Of a stretch of 64,000 bases of DNA, positions 41,936 to 52,807 are shown one piece after another (the first letter of the stretch is position 1; each line of letters opens with the position of its first letter). A program made the position numbers and the translations under genes. The notes under the pieces are model-generated. The model was not told the DNA's origin and did not search any database. It saw nothing but the letters and a program-made list of their open reading frames with translations. The DNA lies in NCBI GenBank assembly GCA_963969365.1, contig OZ017749.1, positions 2,666,001-2,730,000 on the forward strand, in the 5' to 3' direction. The DNA is from Asterochloris sp. CNOR1. Its lineage: Eukaryota; Chlorophyta; Trebouxiophyceae; Trebouxiales; Trebouxiaceae.

Positions 41936-44900
41936 TGCAGGCATACACAACACATCTGCCCACAAGCGGCTGCACAACCTGTCTGCCCTCAACCGGCTGC
42001 GCTGGCAGCGCTCTAGGTTGACGGCGTGGCGCTGCATTGTCAGGCAGCCGCTGCACAGAATGGGCATGGCCCTACCCAGCCAGGTAGGTCTGGTCTGCAA
42101 TCATGACAAACAGGTCTATTCAGTCCTGACGCACTTGACCTACAAGCAGCAGCGCACAGGGATGCGTGCCTCTGAGACTGGATCGTTGACGCTGCCACTA
42201 TGCTGCGCGCCGGCCTCCTTTGAGCCCCCACACTACACAGCCTGCTGAAGTGCCCTGCTGTCTTCCCTGCTGCAGGTGCAGGCCCAGAGTGGGGTGGGCC
42301 TGCTCAGCGAGCCAGGGCAGCAGGCGGCCCATGGGCCGCCACTGCACGTGCTCGCCAGGGCAAAACCACACGCAGCCGCCTCTCTGGAGGAGCCTCAGCT
42401 GCAGCGTACCCAGCCCCTCCTGCGCTCGCCTGCCTGCCCAGGCGCTGGCAGAGACCAGTTGGAGGCCAGCTCGCAGCTAAGCCCCGGGCCGTCGACAGCA
42501 GCTGCCCTGCGGGACTCTGCTGGTGACCAGCTCAGCCGGCAGCTGGCAGAGCACAATCTGCAGCTGCCCTGCTGTGTGGACGCTGCCCACCTGGCTGCTC
42601 AAACGCACCATTCCCACAAGGACTGTGTCCATGCGGCAGCCGGGGAGCAAACAAATCAAAGCCAGCAACCCCACCAGGACGCTGCCCACAGTCCAGCCAT
42701 GGAACTGTGCCCCGTGGGCGATGGGCCCACTCATACAGGGTTCAGCAGGCGGCAACCTGGCCCAGCAGAAACCCCGGCTGTTGAGTTCCTGTCAGGGGCT
42801 GTGCGATGCGCCGGCCAGCCCGTCTTGCCTGCAGGGGATGCGCAGTCTCAACATCTAGTGCTGGCAGGCCTTCCCGGATTCAGGGGCCCGCGCCTCTCCC
42901 TGAGCCTCAGGTCAGACAGCCTGGTGCTGCCAGGTGCTGCCACTTCACTGGCCCAGGCGGCACAGCAGGACCAGGCAGGCCGCGTCTCCTCCGCGGCTGT
43001 AGCGCATGCTCAGAAGGAGCCGCAGGCTGCCACCCCTCGGTGCAGCCTGCAGGCCTTGGCTCCAGCTCTGCAGAGCCAGCTGCCCTCCATGCACCAGCGC
43101 AAGAGCCTGCAGGCTCAGACCAGGACGAGTCTGGAGGCTTCTGCCCAGGCTCAGGCACGGGCCAGCGTGGACGGCCTCCAGGCCCAGCAGAGGCAGCGCC
43201 TGGTGGGCCCCTCAGCGTGCAGCACCCTGCTGGGCACGCCACTGCAGTCCGGCAATGCGGTGCACGAGCCCTCGCTGCACCGCGCCTTCCTGGGCAGAGC
43301 CCTGGGCAGCCGGGACACAGATGCCGACACCTCTGCAGCAGCAGGTGGGGGGCAGGTGTCACACTGACTTTGCAGTGTGTGTCTTGGCAGGGCTGGGATC
43401 CACATACATAACGACATTTACCAGCTCCTCTTGTTGCCCCGTTGGAGCCTTCACATTGAACGGGCCGTGTATGCCGGCGCAGGCCTGGAACCCACCAGTT
43501 GAGGTCTGCCAGCTGTGCAGACTGGCGCCTGTCGAGCTGGCAGAAGTCCATCAGTTGCAGTAGTACCTGTCCTGTTTCACATGCACAGGGAGCCTCTGGG
43601 TGCTCAGGAGGCTGATGCCTGTGTGCTGCGCTACTGCAGGTGGCGGCGGCTTGTTCGATGGTGGTGAGGAGGATGGCCGTGGGGGGGGAGGCGGTCAGAG
43701 GTCAGTCTCAGAGCACTGCTGCCTGAAGGCACCCAGCAGCCTGAGTCTTTGCCGGGCACTCTTCAGGCGTCGCTTGCTGCGATCTTCTGCTTTGACCATT
43801 TGCCTGCTGTTCAGAAGCGCTCATGGTTGTTCACGCATGGGCTTTCTGCACACATCCTGGCTGCATGGCTTTTGCTGCATCTGTGCAGATGTTGCTGATG
43901 CTGACGAGGTACACATATTTTTGCTATCTTTGCTGTGCAATGCATGTGTCTCCCTCTCCCATGCAGTGCAATCCTCACTGCTGCTGTGCATGCAGGGGCT
44001 GGGGCCCCACTGCTGGAGATGAGGACGAGGATGATGGGGACGATGTGAGGTTTATTATTGAATCGTCTGGAATTCTCAATCAATATTACAGCTCAGGCTA
44101 AGACGTGGCTTTGTCTCAGGACCTCAGCTGCTATGACATTCTGTTGGCCATCGAGCTCTGTACTGCATGGCACACCCAGCATCGCCTTTTCTGACTGCAC
44201 AAATTTCTATCTGGCCGCTCTCGGGCCTGGCATATGGGACTGGCAGGGGCAGCCTTTGGGCTGGCCTTGTCAACTGCAAATGTGCAGAGGCAGGCAGCTG
44301 TGTACTCCACAGCTGGCCCTGTTGCCCTGCTCAGCCATTTGACTTCTGTCGGGCACCCCTGCAAGCACAGGATGCAATGTGCGCTCAGCTTGGCTGACTA
44401 TGTCGCCTGTGGCTGCAGGAGGACTCTGGGGACGAGACAGAGGACGAGAGCGACTCAGAATCAGATTCTGAGGATGGCCACTCAGATGACAGGTTGTCAG
44501 GTCAGCAGTGGGATCGTGCATGTGTGCAGTGAGCTGCTGCCTCCTCCTTCAGCCACCCGCTTGTGTGCAGCCTATCAGCCTGTTTGCTCCTGCATGTTTT
44601 GTCGGCACACCTGAACAGTGACGCTGTCGCCCACCAGCTGCATGCCTCAGCATTGACAGTGTTGGTTTTCTCGGCAATGCCAAGTCTGCATGCACTTTAC
44701 AATGTGCAACGCTACTTGCAGAAATTCCTGTACCTGCAACTGATGTGTCGGTTGAGCCCTCTCGTCCTGCAGCTCACCAGCCAGACTCCAGTGGTGAGGC
44801 TTGCTGCTGCAGACTTCACTGCTTTGACTGCTGTTCAGGCATGCCACAACAATGTACTGACTGCTTGCATTGGCCATGTAGGAGACGGCAACCTGTAAGG

Positions 44901-45055
44901 CCATCAGAACACCTCTGTTGCTCACCAATCTGATAGTCGTAGCTTCTGAGGGGTGCAGTAGGGCCCCCTCCAGTCCGCACGCCTCCAAGCCTGGAGGACG
45001 TGCAGGCACCAGCACAGTAGTGTGCATGACAGATGGCCATGTTCACATGGATTGA
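41936..45055 (+). CDS. Unrecognised protein: basic exon, disordered middle, very acidic blocks
   Basis: No family assigned. Supported exons: about 41939-42082 (HKRLHNLSALNRLRWQRSRL, strongly basic, ending GTAGGT); 42276 to about 43345 (over 350 codons of Gln/Ala/Ser/Pro-rich open frame with QAQQRQR and repeated SLQAQ/ASAQAQ-type runs); 43641-43700 (GLFDGGEEDGRGGGGGQR); 43995-44045 (AGDEDEDDGDD); 44420-44500 (EDSGDETEDESDSESDSEDG); about 44736-44791 (VEPSRPAAHQPDSSG); and a phase-compatible last exon about 44937-45055 ending HVHMD then TGA. Acidic Ser/Asp/Glu runs after a basic head suggest a nuclear chromatin- or RNP-associated protein, which is only a guess. The 5' end is not found; it lies divergent from IPP isomerase. 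The long frame could in principle belong to two genes. Confidence 0.5.
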
Positions 45056-45684
45056 TCATGCCCTCAGGGCCCAAGCCTGCATACTCAGGCTGCTGCAGAT
45101 GCCACTTTCTGAACTGCGTGTACCTTGTGCAACACTTGTGCACTGCCATAAGCCTTCAGATCTGCCTTTGGCCAAACCATGTCTGGTTTGACGCCCTGAT
45201 GCACTGAAATCTTCATCAAATTACGACATGGCTTTGACAGCATATGCCAGCTTCAACTTCTTTTTGGTAACACATTGAGAGGGGACACACATCTGCATTT
45301 GAGCAAGATCAGGCAATGATAGGAACAACATGGCAAGAGGCGACATAGCTGTTTGCAAACCCCATTCCCCTTTAATGAAACAAAACTGCGCCTACTTATG
45401 GGCAACCCTCAGTGTTATGCTTAGGGTGTGTTTGTATGCAGCCAGCAGACTTTCACTGCTACAGATGCAATTGCTGCAAAATTTTCTCTCACGCGCTCTC
45501 GTAGGGTACAGTTGCGGCTGGAATAATACAAGGTGGAGCTGCGCCTGCCCTGCTTGGCCACAGCATGATGTATCATGGCGGGGCGCTTCCAGAGGCTTCA
45601 GTGGTGTGTGCCGCACTGTGCCAAAACTTTGCATTCATGGGATATATCTTCAATCCAGACGCCTGTTGAGATAGGGCGCCTGCC
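45056..45684. other. Convergent intergenic region, no gene seen
   Basis: Between two stops facing each other. Noticeably more A/T-rich around 45200-45500 than surrounding coding DNA; it probably contains 3' UTRs and termination signals. Confidence 0.55.
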
Positions 45685-47165
45685 CTACAGGCTGCCAGGG
45701 CTGACGAGCTGCACCCACTCATAGTGGTCAAGGCCTGCAGGCATGCCATTCTGGCGCCTTGAGGTTCTAAGGGCAAAAGACCTTGCAAGAGTCAAGTGTT
45801 TCCCTGATGCGGAAAGGCCTGCCAGTATGTCGGCCAATGGCATGCGGCACTTGAGCAAAAGCCACTTGAAGTCCCTCAAGGCTCGAATCGTGTGAAGCAG
45901 CACGATTGGGCACGATGTGAGATGCAGGCCTATACCCCCCCACCTCACCCGCACAGGCTTCGCTGGTGCATAGCAGCAGTGACAGTGTAACATGAGGGCA
46001 GGGCACGCAGAAGAGAAGGGTGAAGATGACTCACCATCTATGCGCTTGCCCTGGTGCTTCAGGGGCTTCCGCTGCTGCTCTGTGCTGACTGCGGCTGCGA
46101 AGGGGTTGTAGTGGGCCTTCTGAGCCTGGGGGATGGCCACGCCACGCCCGTTGTCAGCCTCTGCAGGCAGGCAGCACACCTAGTGAGGCGCTGATGCCGG
46201 CACTAAGCAGAACTTGGGCAGGCTTTGCGAGGCCACTGTCCCTGACCCACAGGCTCGGCATGCAGAGGTGGTAGGAACAGCCCCCCTCCCCTTTGGCTTG
46301 CTTGGTGATGCAAAATTTCAAAGCATGGTGCATGCAAGTGGTGGGCATATGGCAGCGGCCCTGAGGGGCAGGCCTGACTGCCTTGACGTGTGCTTGCTGC
46401 TCGTGGTGGGCAGGCATGCTTGCAGGCGGCAGCAGATAGGGGTGCCCACCGGGAGCACCCTCCTGCTGGCTGCCTGCGCTGCTGGTGCTCATTGGGCTCC
46501 CCCACCCAACACCAGCACTGTCAGTGCTCCACCGCCGCCACACTGAAGGGAGGCTGCCAGTAGCAAGAGGAGGCAAGGAGTGCCTGGGCTGGCCGAGGGA
46601 TTCTGCAACAGCACAGAGGGGTGACGTCAGAAATGGCAACCTTGGACACACCCCCTTCTCGTTGGCCGCTGAGTGGGCCAGCTCATGCAGTGGAATGCGG
46701 TAGGTTCAGCAGATGTCCCCAAACAGGTAGCTTCCGGCTCAAGTTCTGTGACTGTGGCGTGACGGGCACTTGGAAGTGTAGAGCTGCATGGAGACTGTGC
46801 AGCATGTCCATGCCATGCTGCTGGGCTCTGGTCAAGACAGAGGAGCCATGAGTCCCCAGTACTGCTGGTTTGAGTGTGAGTCATGAAATGGGCTCACCCT
46901 GTGCGTCCTCTCCACAGCCCACACTGAAATCGTTGAAAGAGCCTGCAGTGCGATCAGGGACCTTCAACAAGCCCTGCCAGAAGCTGAACCTCAGCCAGAG
47001 CTCATGCCAGCTGGGAGCACCCCTTTGCTCACCCCGGCTCGGAAGGCTGCTCTGCTTCAGAAGGTTGGCGCTGCCTGCCTCACTGAGCCTGGGCTGGCTG
47101 GGGGGGTTGGGATCGTCGCTATTGAGAGATGTGCTCCGCAGAAGCTTCTGCAATGTGCTCACCAT
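45685..47165 (-). CDS. Unrecognised small protein, four exons
   Basis: No family recognised. Exon 1 at 47165-46898 (ATG; VSTLQKLLRSTSLNSDD, then WHELWLRFSFWQGLLK, GEDAQG); exon 2 from 46602 (SLGQPRHSLPPLATGSLPSV, then Ser/Gly/Pro-rich), 3' limit unclear; exon 3 at 46160-46035 (ADNGRGVAIPQAQKAHYNPF then TEQQRKPLKHQGKRIDG); exon 4 at 45818-45685 (LARSFALRTSRRQNGMPAGLDHYEWVQLVSP, stop). The Ser/Leu/Arg-rich N-terminus would suit an organelle-targeting peptide. Gene reality is supported by good donor and acceptor motifs at each junction and a compositionally protein-like last exon; nothing supports a function. Confidence 0.5.
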
Positions 47166-47847
47166 AGTCACCTCGCTAGCTAGAGGCTTTCCGTTACAGC
47201 TAATCGCTCCGGCTAATGCAGCCGAGGATAATTAGTATCCTTTTGCGAAAAAGCTGGGCAAAAATCTGATGTGAAGATCTCATGCACAATAGCACATGGC
47301 AGCAGACTTGACAAGCAAGCAATTTTTGGCAACTCTGAATCAGCAGGCCCTTTATGGAACCCCTCTTGAAGGAGAGCAGACACTGACACAGCAGAAAGGC
47401 AATTGAGAGAGACGTTAATAAGGCACCTAGATGTCTTGTCGTCTGACCGTGTTGCTCAGCCTTACAGGCCACAGCCAAGTGCTTTGGTATGCTGGAAAGC
47501 CGTAAAGGGAGACTAGTCAAGCACACAAACAAACGTCTCAGCTGCAGGCCCACAGTGTGCACGCCATTCCCTGAGTTTGGCGACCAGCCGTGCAATCCCT
47601 TCCTGCAGGTAGCGCATTGTGTGTCCATTGGCACTGGAGCATCTCTGCACCCTGTGCTTGCTGATTCAGGGCACTTGCATAGGTGACACATGAGGGTGCA
47701 GCGGCTGCCATGCTGGACAGCTTATGTACTGATGGGCAGCAGCTGCCATGCCGGACCGCCAGACACACACCAGGTGTCAGGCTTTACCTGATGGAGTGCT
47801 GGCGCAAGCAGTCTGTCCAGCAGCTGCCATGCTGGCACCACATTGTG
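47166..47847. other. Intergenic region between ATE1 3' end and next - strand gene
   Basis: No family motif on either strand. It should hold the ATE1 3' UTR (and possibly a last short ATE1 exon) and the promoter of the 47165 gene. A/T content rises near 47200-47450. Confidence 0.5.
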
Positions 47848-50800
47848 TCAGCTCACCTGCTGCTGTGCACCGCTGCGGAGATACTGGCGAAAGGACATAA
47901 GCTGCGCCTTCTGCCCAGGCTGGGCAGCAGGCACCAGCACCCGGGTGCTCAGCACCTCCGGGCCGGCAGCGTTCTCAGGTGGCTGACCCTGTCCACCGAT
48001 GCTGCTGCCGCTGCCGCTGTGCCGCTGCTTGCCTTCGCTGCTGCAGCGCTGCAGGGACGGCCGCCTGGGGCAGCTTGAAGGGCCAGGCTGATGATCATCA
48101 CCACTGCCACCAGCCTGCTGGTCCTGCTGCGGGGCAGGGAGCCGGCTTGGGCAGGGAGCTGCCCCTGTGGCAGCGCTGGTGTGGGCCTCAGCTCCATTGC
48201 TCGCCGGCTGGCCCCCAGCTGCATCTGACAGGACAACATATGGAGCAGCCTGCAGCAGTAAGGGCACCTGGTCGCTGCTCTGAGGGAGGTGGCTGATATG
48301 CTGCAGCCATGCATGCTGCACCAGCAGCTGGCCACCCTGACATGCAATGCAGCACAAGATTGTATGGCAGCAGTCCTGATTCAACAGCCAGCCATGCAGT
48401 GCAGCAGCCGGTCACACTCTCTGGGCAGCTGACTGTGCACAACAGCTTTCAAGGCAGGCTGCGCACAGCAGCTCTTGAGACCTGCAGTGATCATGCATGC
48501 GGTGCTGGCAGGCTGCTGAGCTCACGTCAAGGGCGCCGCGCACAGCCTCCAGGGGGACCCAGCAATGGCGCTGGTCGCAGAGCAGCTCTGAGGGTTTGAA
48601 GCGCGCCTTGTAGGTCATCTTGGGGCAGCTGTGGATGTAGAACCCCATCACATAGAAATGGAGTGCAGGGCAGTGCCGAGCTGCCTGCTGCGTCCACTCA
48701 ATCTCCTGCAGTGCGCTCCACACGCCTACAGGCAGCAGGCCGCGAGAAACAAGCGTCAGCATGCAACATTCTGCATTTGCTAAGCTGCCAGCAGCGCAGC
48801 AGGTGTCAGTGGGCAGTGTGCGTGAGTTGTGAAGGGAATGAGGTGCACAGCAGCCAGGTAGAGCGGGCTGAGGCGCCGCAGCAACCTGACACATGAGATC
48901 CCTTCGGCGCAGGCCATGCGAGCAGGCAAAGACGGAGGTTCAGGGAGGTGCCTGCCAGAGTGCAGGACCTGCCTGGTGACAGGGGCGCGATTTCAGGGTC
49001 CCAGAAGAAGTACACGCTGGAGCTGAGGCTGGGCAGCACGTCCAGCACACCCACAGCCACCAGCTGGCCTGCAGGGTTGGGCACAGACTCTTCGCTGGGC
49101 AAAACATCAAGCATATCCACAGCCACCAACTGGCGTGCAGCTTGACTTGACAGGCGTGAGAACCTCTAAGGTTTGAGATCAGTTGCTCTTTGTTCCATGG
49201 TCACAGACATTGCTGGCATGGCTCACAAAGGCTCACCCACCATCAATCCAGTACTGCTGGTGGAAGGACCCCAGTCCAGAGGGAGGGCAGTGCTCTGGCG
49301 GGCAGTCTGCCTGCTCCACTGGCTCCAGTGGGGTGTCGACCAGGAACCTCTGGAAGCCGCGGGGGGTGACCTGCAGCGTGAGGTGTGCGCCAAAAGTTGG
49401 AGTGAGAGCAGCAGGCTGGGCTGAGGTGGAACGGGCTGCAGGGGGCGGCCAAGTCACTGGCCTGCTCTCAGTCCCTCCTGAAGGCAGCTCCGATCAGAGC
49501 ATGGGGAGCCTGCAGAAGCATGTTGGCGCAGGACTGCGAGCACACCTGCAGCGGTGCAGCACTACTTTCGTAGGACATGCTCATGTGTCACCTTCCCAGG
49601 CAGGTCACCATGTTGGAACACCTGGTAGCACTTGTACAGGGGAAACTCCTGTGCCACCAGCGCTGGGCTGCTTCGCACCAACCTGACCTCAAGCCTGCGC
49701 GGCCTGCCAGAGCCGTGCAGCAGGCTGGAGCAGGCCGACACAGGTGCTGCTGCAGGGGTACCCACTGCCCCGCTCTGAGAGGCTGTCTGACATGCCTGTG
49801 GCGAGGTGCTGCCAGTCAGGGGTGGCATGACTGCCTGCTGCCGCTGCTCTGTTACTGAGGCTCCTGTGGGCTGGAATGAGGGGACTGGGACTGACTGCTG
49901 GGGCTGATGCTGTGCCTGGTATTGTGCCTGAGGCTGGTGAGACAACACTGAAGCTGTCTGGGTGCGGCTGGTGGGCGGAGGCTGTGAATAAGCAGGAGGG
50001 GCTGGCTGGCCGCTGCTGCCCTGGATCGGGGCCTGTGCTAGTGACCCAGACTGGCTGGCCTTCAGCTCATGGGCAGTGTCAACAGAGGCCAGGAGAACAC
50101 TGTGCTCCGACATGTCAGCATGGCCAGTCATGGCATGGCTAGAGCTCCTCTGAAGCGCAGGTAGCTGGTCTGTGGACGACAGTGAGGGGTCCTGCAGCCG
50201 CTGTTGCTGAGTTGACCACTGGATGTCCTCAGCAGCACTGTCAGCATGCAGGGACTTGCCCTGCTGCAGCTGCAGTGCACTGCTGGCAAAGTTCAGGTGG
50301 CCAGCAGCAGCCCGCACAGTCCACTGCACCAGCCCTGCCTGCTGCAACCTGCACTGCATAACAGAAGATGTATAAATAGCCATTCAAAGACAATGATGGG
50401 TCAGGTATGTCTGCTGCCTGACCCAGCGGATAGCAAACAGGCAAATATGCGAGGTCAGGCCAGGCAGCCCACCTGATACTCAGAGCATCTGCGACACGCT
50501 CTGCCAGCTGGGCGGCATTGCAGCTGGCCGCAGGCTGCTGGCGCTGCAGCTTGTTGGCCGCAGCGAAGGCAACAGGGCTCGCGAACTGCACATCGAGCCC
50601 AGCCCTTGCCTGCTGCTTCCTGCCAGCAGGCTTCACTTCCACCTGCAGCAGGGGGGGAGCAGGCTCACAGCCTGCCTTGCTTCTCTGCAAGACTGTTTCT
50701 CCTTGACGAGCCCCCTCCTTATGCGCAGCAGATGCCAAGGCCGGGCAGAGATCAGCAGCCAGTGCTGCCAGCCAGCCACAAGAGGAGGTCGCTTGGGCAG

Positions 50801-51922
50801 ATTGCTTGCACGAGAGGGGGCTTACCTTCAGCTCCTCAGCAGCGTGCGGCAGCAGCTCTGCCTGCAGAGCCTGCCACCCACCAACAGGGATGCTCAGAGC
50901 ATACTATACATGGGCCACCTATAGCTGTCCAACAGTGTGAGGCAGCAGCATGCCTGCACAGCCTGCCATGATCCGTCAAAGACGCGCACAGCAGTCTGAA
51001 GAAGCCTACCTTGAGCTCCTGAGCAATGTGGGGGAGCAGCACTGCCTCCAGACCCTCCTTCAGCAAATGCTCTAGCTGCTGCCTGGTCTCACATCCTGCA
51101 GCTGGCCCTGACTGCCGTGCTGCTGCTGGGCTGACAGCCTGCTGATTGCCTGCAGCTGGTGCCTGTGGCAAAGAGGCTCCCCAATGAGAGATCTTTTGCC
51201 TGCAGAACAAGTGGCCACAGCATGTTGCAGGCTGGTGCTCAGGTCTGCAGTGTCCCCAGCTTCCTGGGCTGTGTCTGACCCCAACACCGATGCACACCTT
51301 TTGTCTGGCGCTGCTGCTGGCAGACCTGCAGGTGGCCCGTCAGGCTGGCCTGCATGACCACTGCCCTGCAGCGGTGCCCCTGCCAGGAACTCTTCCAGCT
51401 TCCTTCGCACCCGCCGCTGGCTCTGCAGCGCACAGCACTAACTGACTGGGTTGTGGGACTGCCGCCACTCATGTGGCCTGTGGTCTGAGGCCAGACCCCA
51501 CCTTGCAGCTGGGGGCAGCCGTGAGGAACTGTGGGAAGCTGCGCAAGCAGTGCGGGCGTTGTCCCACCTTGTCAGCCTCAAACCTGTGCACATCTACTCG
51601 GATAGGGTAGGGTGGGCAGCAGCTCATGTCCAATACTGGACAATACAAGTACTTCCCACTGCGCCTCCAGCCCCTGCAGGCGCTGGCACAAGTTGGACGG
51701 CATTAATGTGACAAGGCAAGGCAACATCTTGCTGCGGGGTCCTGTAGGCATGCTGCATCTGCACCTGTTGAGAAGTTTCTCGTAGGCTTCAACGCTCATC
51801 TGATGAGCCCACATGCCGTAGGAGGTACTGGTGGGTTCGTCAGATCTGCAGTATCCACAGCTTTGGCAGGCCCCGCCAAGTGCCTCCACAATGGTCAGCA
51901 CCTCCTGCTGAGTTTGTGTCAT
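47848..51922 (-). CDS. ATE1: Arginyl-tRNA--protein transferase
   Basis: Transfers Arg to N-terminal Asp/Glu/oxidised Cys, marking proteins for the Arg/N-degron pathway. Exon 1, 51922-51765: ATG, then CQSCGYCRSDEP and SYGMWAHQMSVEAYEKLL, with the conserved Cys pair. Exon 2, 51673-51584: GWRRSGKYLYCPVLDMSCCPPYPIR, the second conserved CC. Then about 51427 (SQRRVRRKLEEFLAG), about 51090-51010 (LEHLLKEGLEAVLLPHIAQELK), about 50635-50480 (FASPVAFAAANKLQRQ), a Gln/Ser-rich linker, about 49730-49600 (RRLEVRLVRSSPALVAQEFPLYKCYQVFQHGD), about 49385-49240 (VTPRGFQRFLVDTPLEP, YWIDGG), about 49075-48960 (QLVAVGVLDVLPSLSSSVYFFWDP), about 48720-48540 (ALQEIEWTQQAA, FYVMGFYIHSCPKMTYKARFKPSELL) and about 48220-47857 (low-complexity tail ending SFRQYLRSG). 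All ATE1 landmarks are present. If the last GTGAGC is not a donor, the frame stops at 47848; the 3' end is therefore provisional. Confidence 0.92.
49083..49140 (-). repeat. Decayed copy of the ATE1 GVLDVLPS exon start
   Basis: The intact exon begins CTGCAG then GCCAGCTGGTGGCTGTGG (QLVAVGVLDVLPS). Directly upstream in the intron, 66 bp away, the sense strand reads GCCAGTTGGTGGCTGTGG (QLVAVDMLDVLPSEES). The + strand cores CCACAGCCACCA(G/A)CTGG start at 49051 and 49117. Confidence 0.9.
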
Positions 51923-52807
51923 TGCTGCTCCTGCCTGACGAGCAGAGGCAAAATGAGGGAACCAAAAAAGTTGTAGAGAGCGAATAGTTTCGGCGTCAGT
52001 GTTGCTTTTGCCTTGATTGATATGCATTTTCACTGACTGGTGCAGAGGCAGCGCTGCACCCACACACTCAGCAAGCAACATCGAAAGGTGGTCATAAAAG
52101 AAGTCTGTCAACGTCTGTCCTGATTGCTGGAAGAGATGGCTATGGGCGTTGCGCACGTCATCAAGCTGGGGGCCAGTGCGACAACAAGTGCTGCTTGTCT
52201 TCCATGGCGGTCATTGAGTTGCAGAGGCGGCAAGTCCTTCCAATGTCTGGCTTCTGATATGTAGCGGCCCGTCTCACATGTCAGCTTGTGGCTGCTGCAG
52301 GGATCTGGGCCATTGATTCGGGTGTCTGTAGCCTCTGATCTGTTGGGTGTAAGGTTGCACTGTGTACGGAATTGCAGAATTGCTCAATGCTGGGCGGGTT
52401 GTGGATGGCCATTTGTTGGCAGCACGCGTGCATCATGCATATAGAGTCCCCTTGCAGCAAGCAGGATGCCATGTTGAAGTGTGTGCAACTACTGAGCACA
52501 ATCCTGGGCTCAGGATGCACCTGCCTGATGGAAGACTGCTTGTCCCTGCAAGGAGTCACAACAGCTGCTGTGGCTGTGCATGTTGAGGTGCCAATGGCTC
52601 ATCTCTGGGATGGCACAACTCTAGATCCTGCCTGTCTACTGGCACTTGCACACTGCATGCAAGACATGCATGCTTTATGCGGGACGAGCATGTGTGTGAA
52701 ACCTCAGGAGGTCAACCAACCCAGCATGATGATGAGGACTTGACTACTTCAGGCCAACCTGCCTGGGTTTTGTTGGCGCTTGAAAAAGACAGAGGTACAT
52801 CAGCGCC
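51923..52807. other. Divergent region between ATE1 and small heat-shock gene
   Basis: It should contain both promoters. Overlapping ORFs of 60-120 codons occur on both strands (for example 52281-52559 - and 52372-52743 +), but none shows a family motif or fits a splice model. I did not find a convincing heat-shock element. Confidence 0.45.

Noticed and set aside
52281-52743. Possible gene or transposon remnant between ATE1 and the heat-shock gene
   Set aside because: Frames are open on both strands but no transposase, terminal repeat or splice-consistent exon could be supported.
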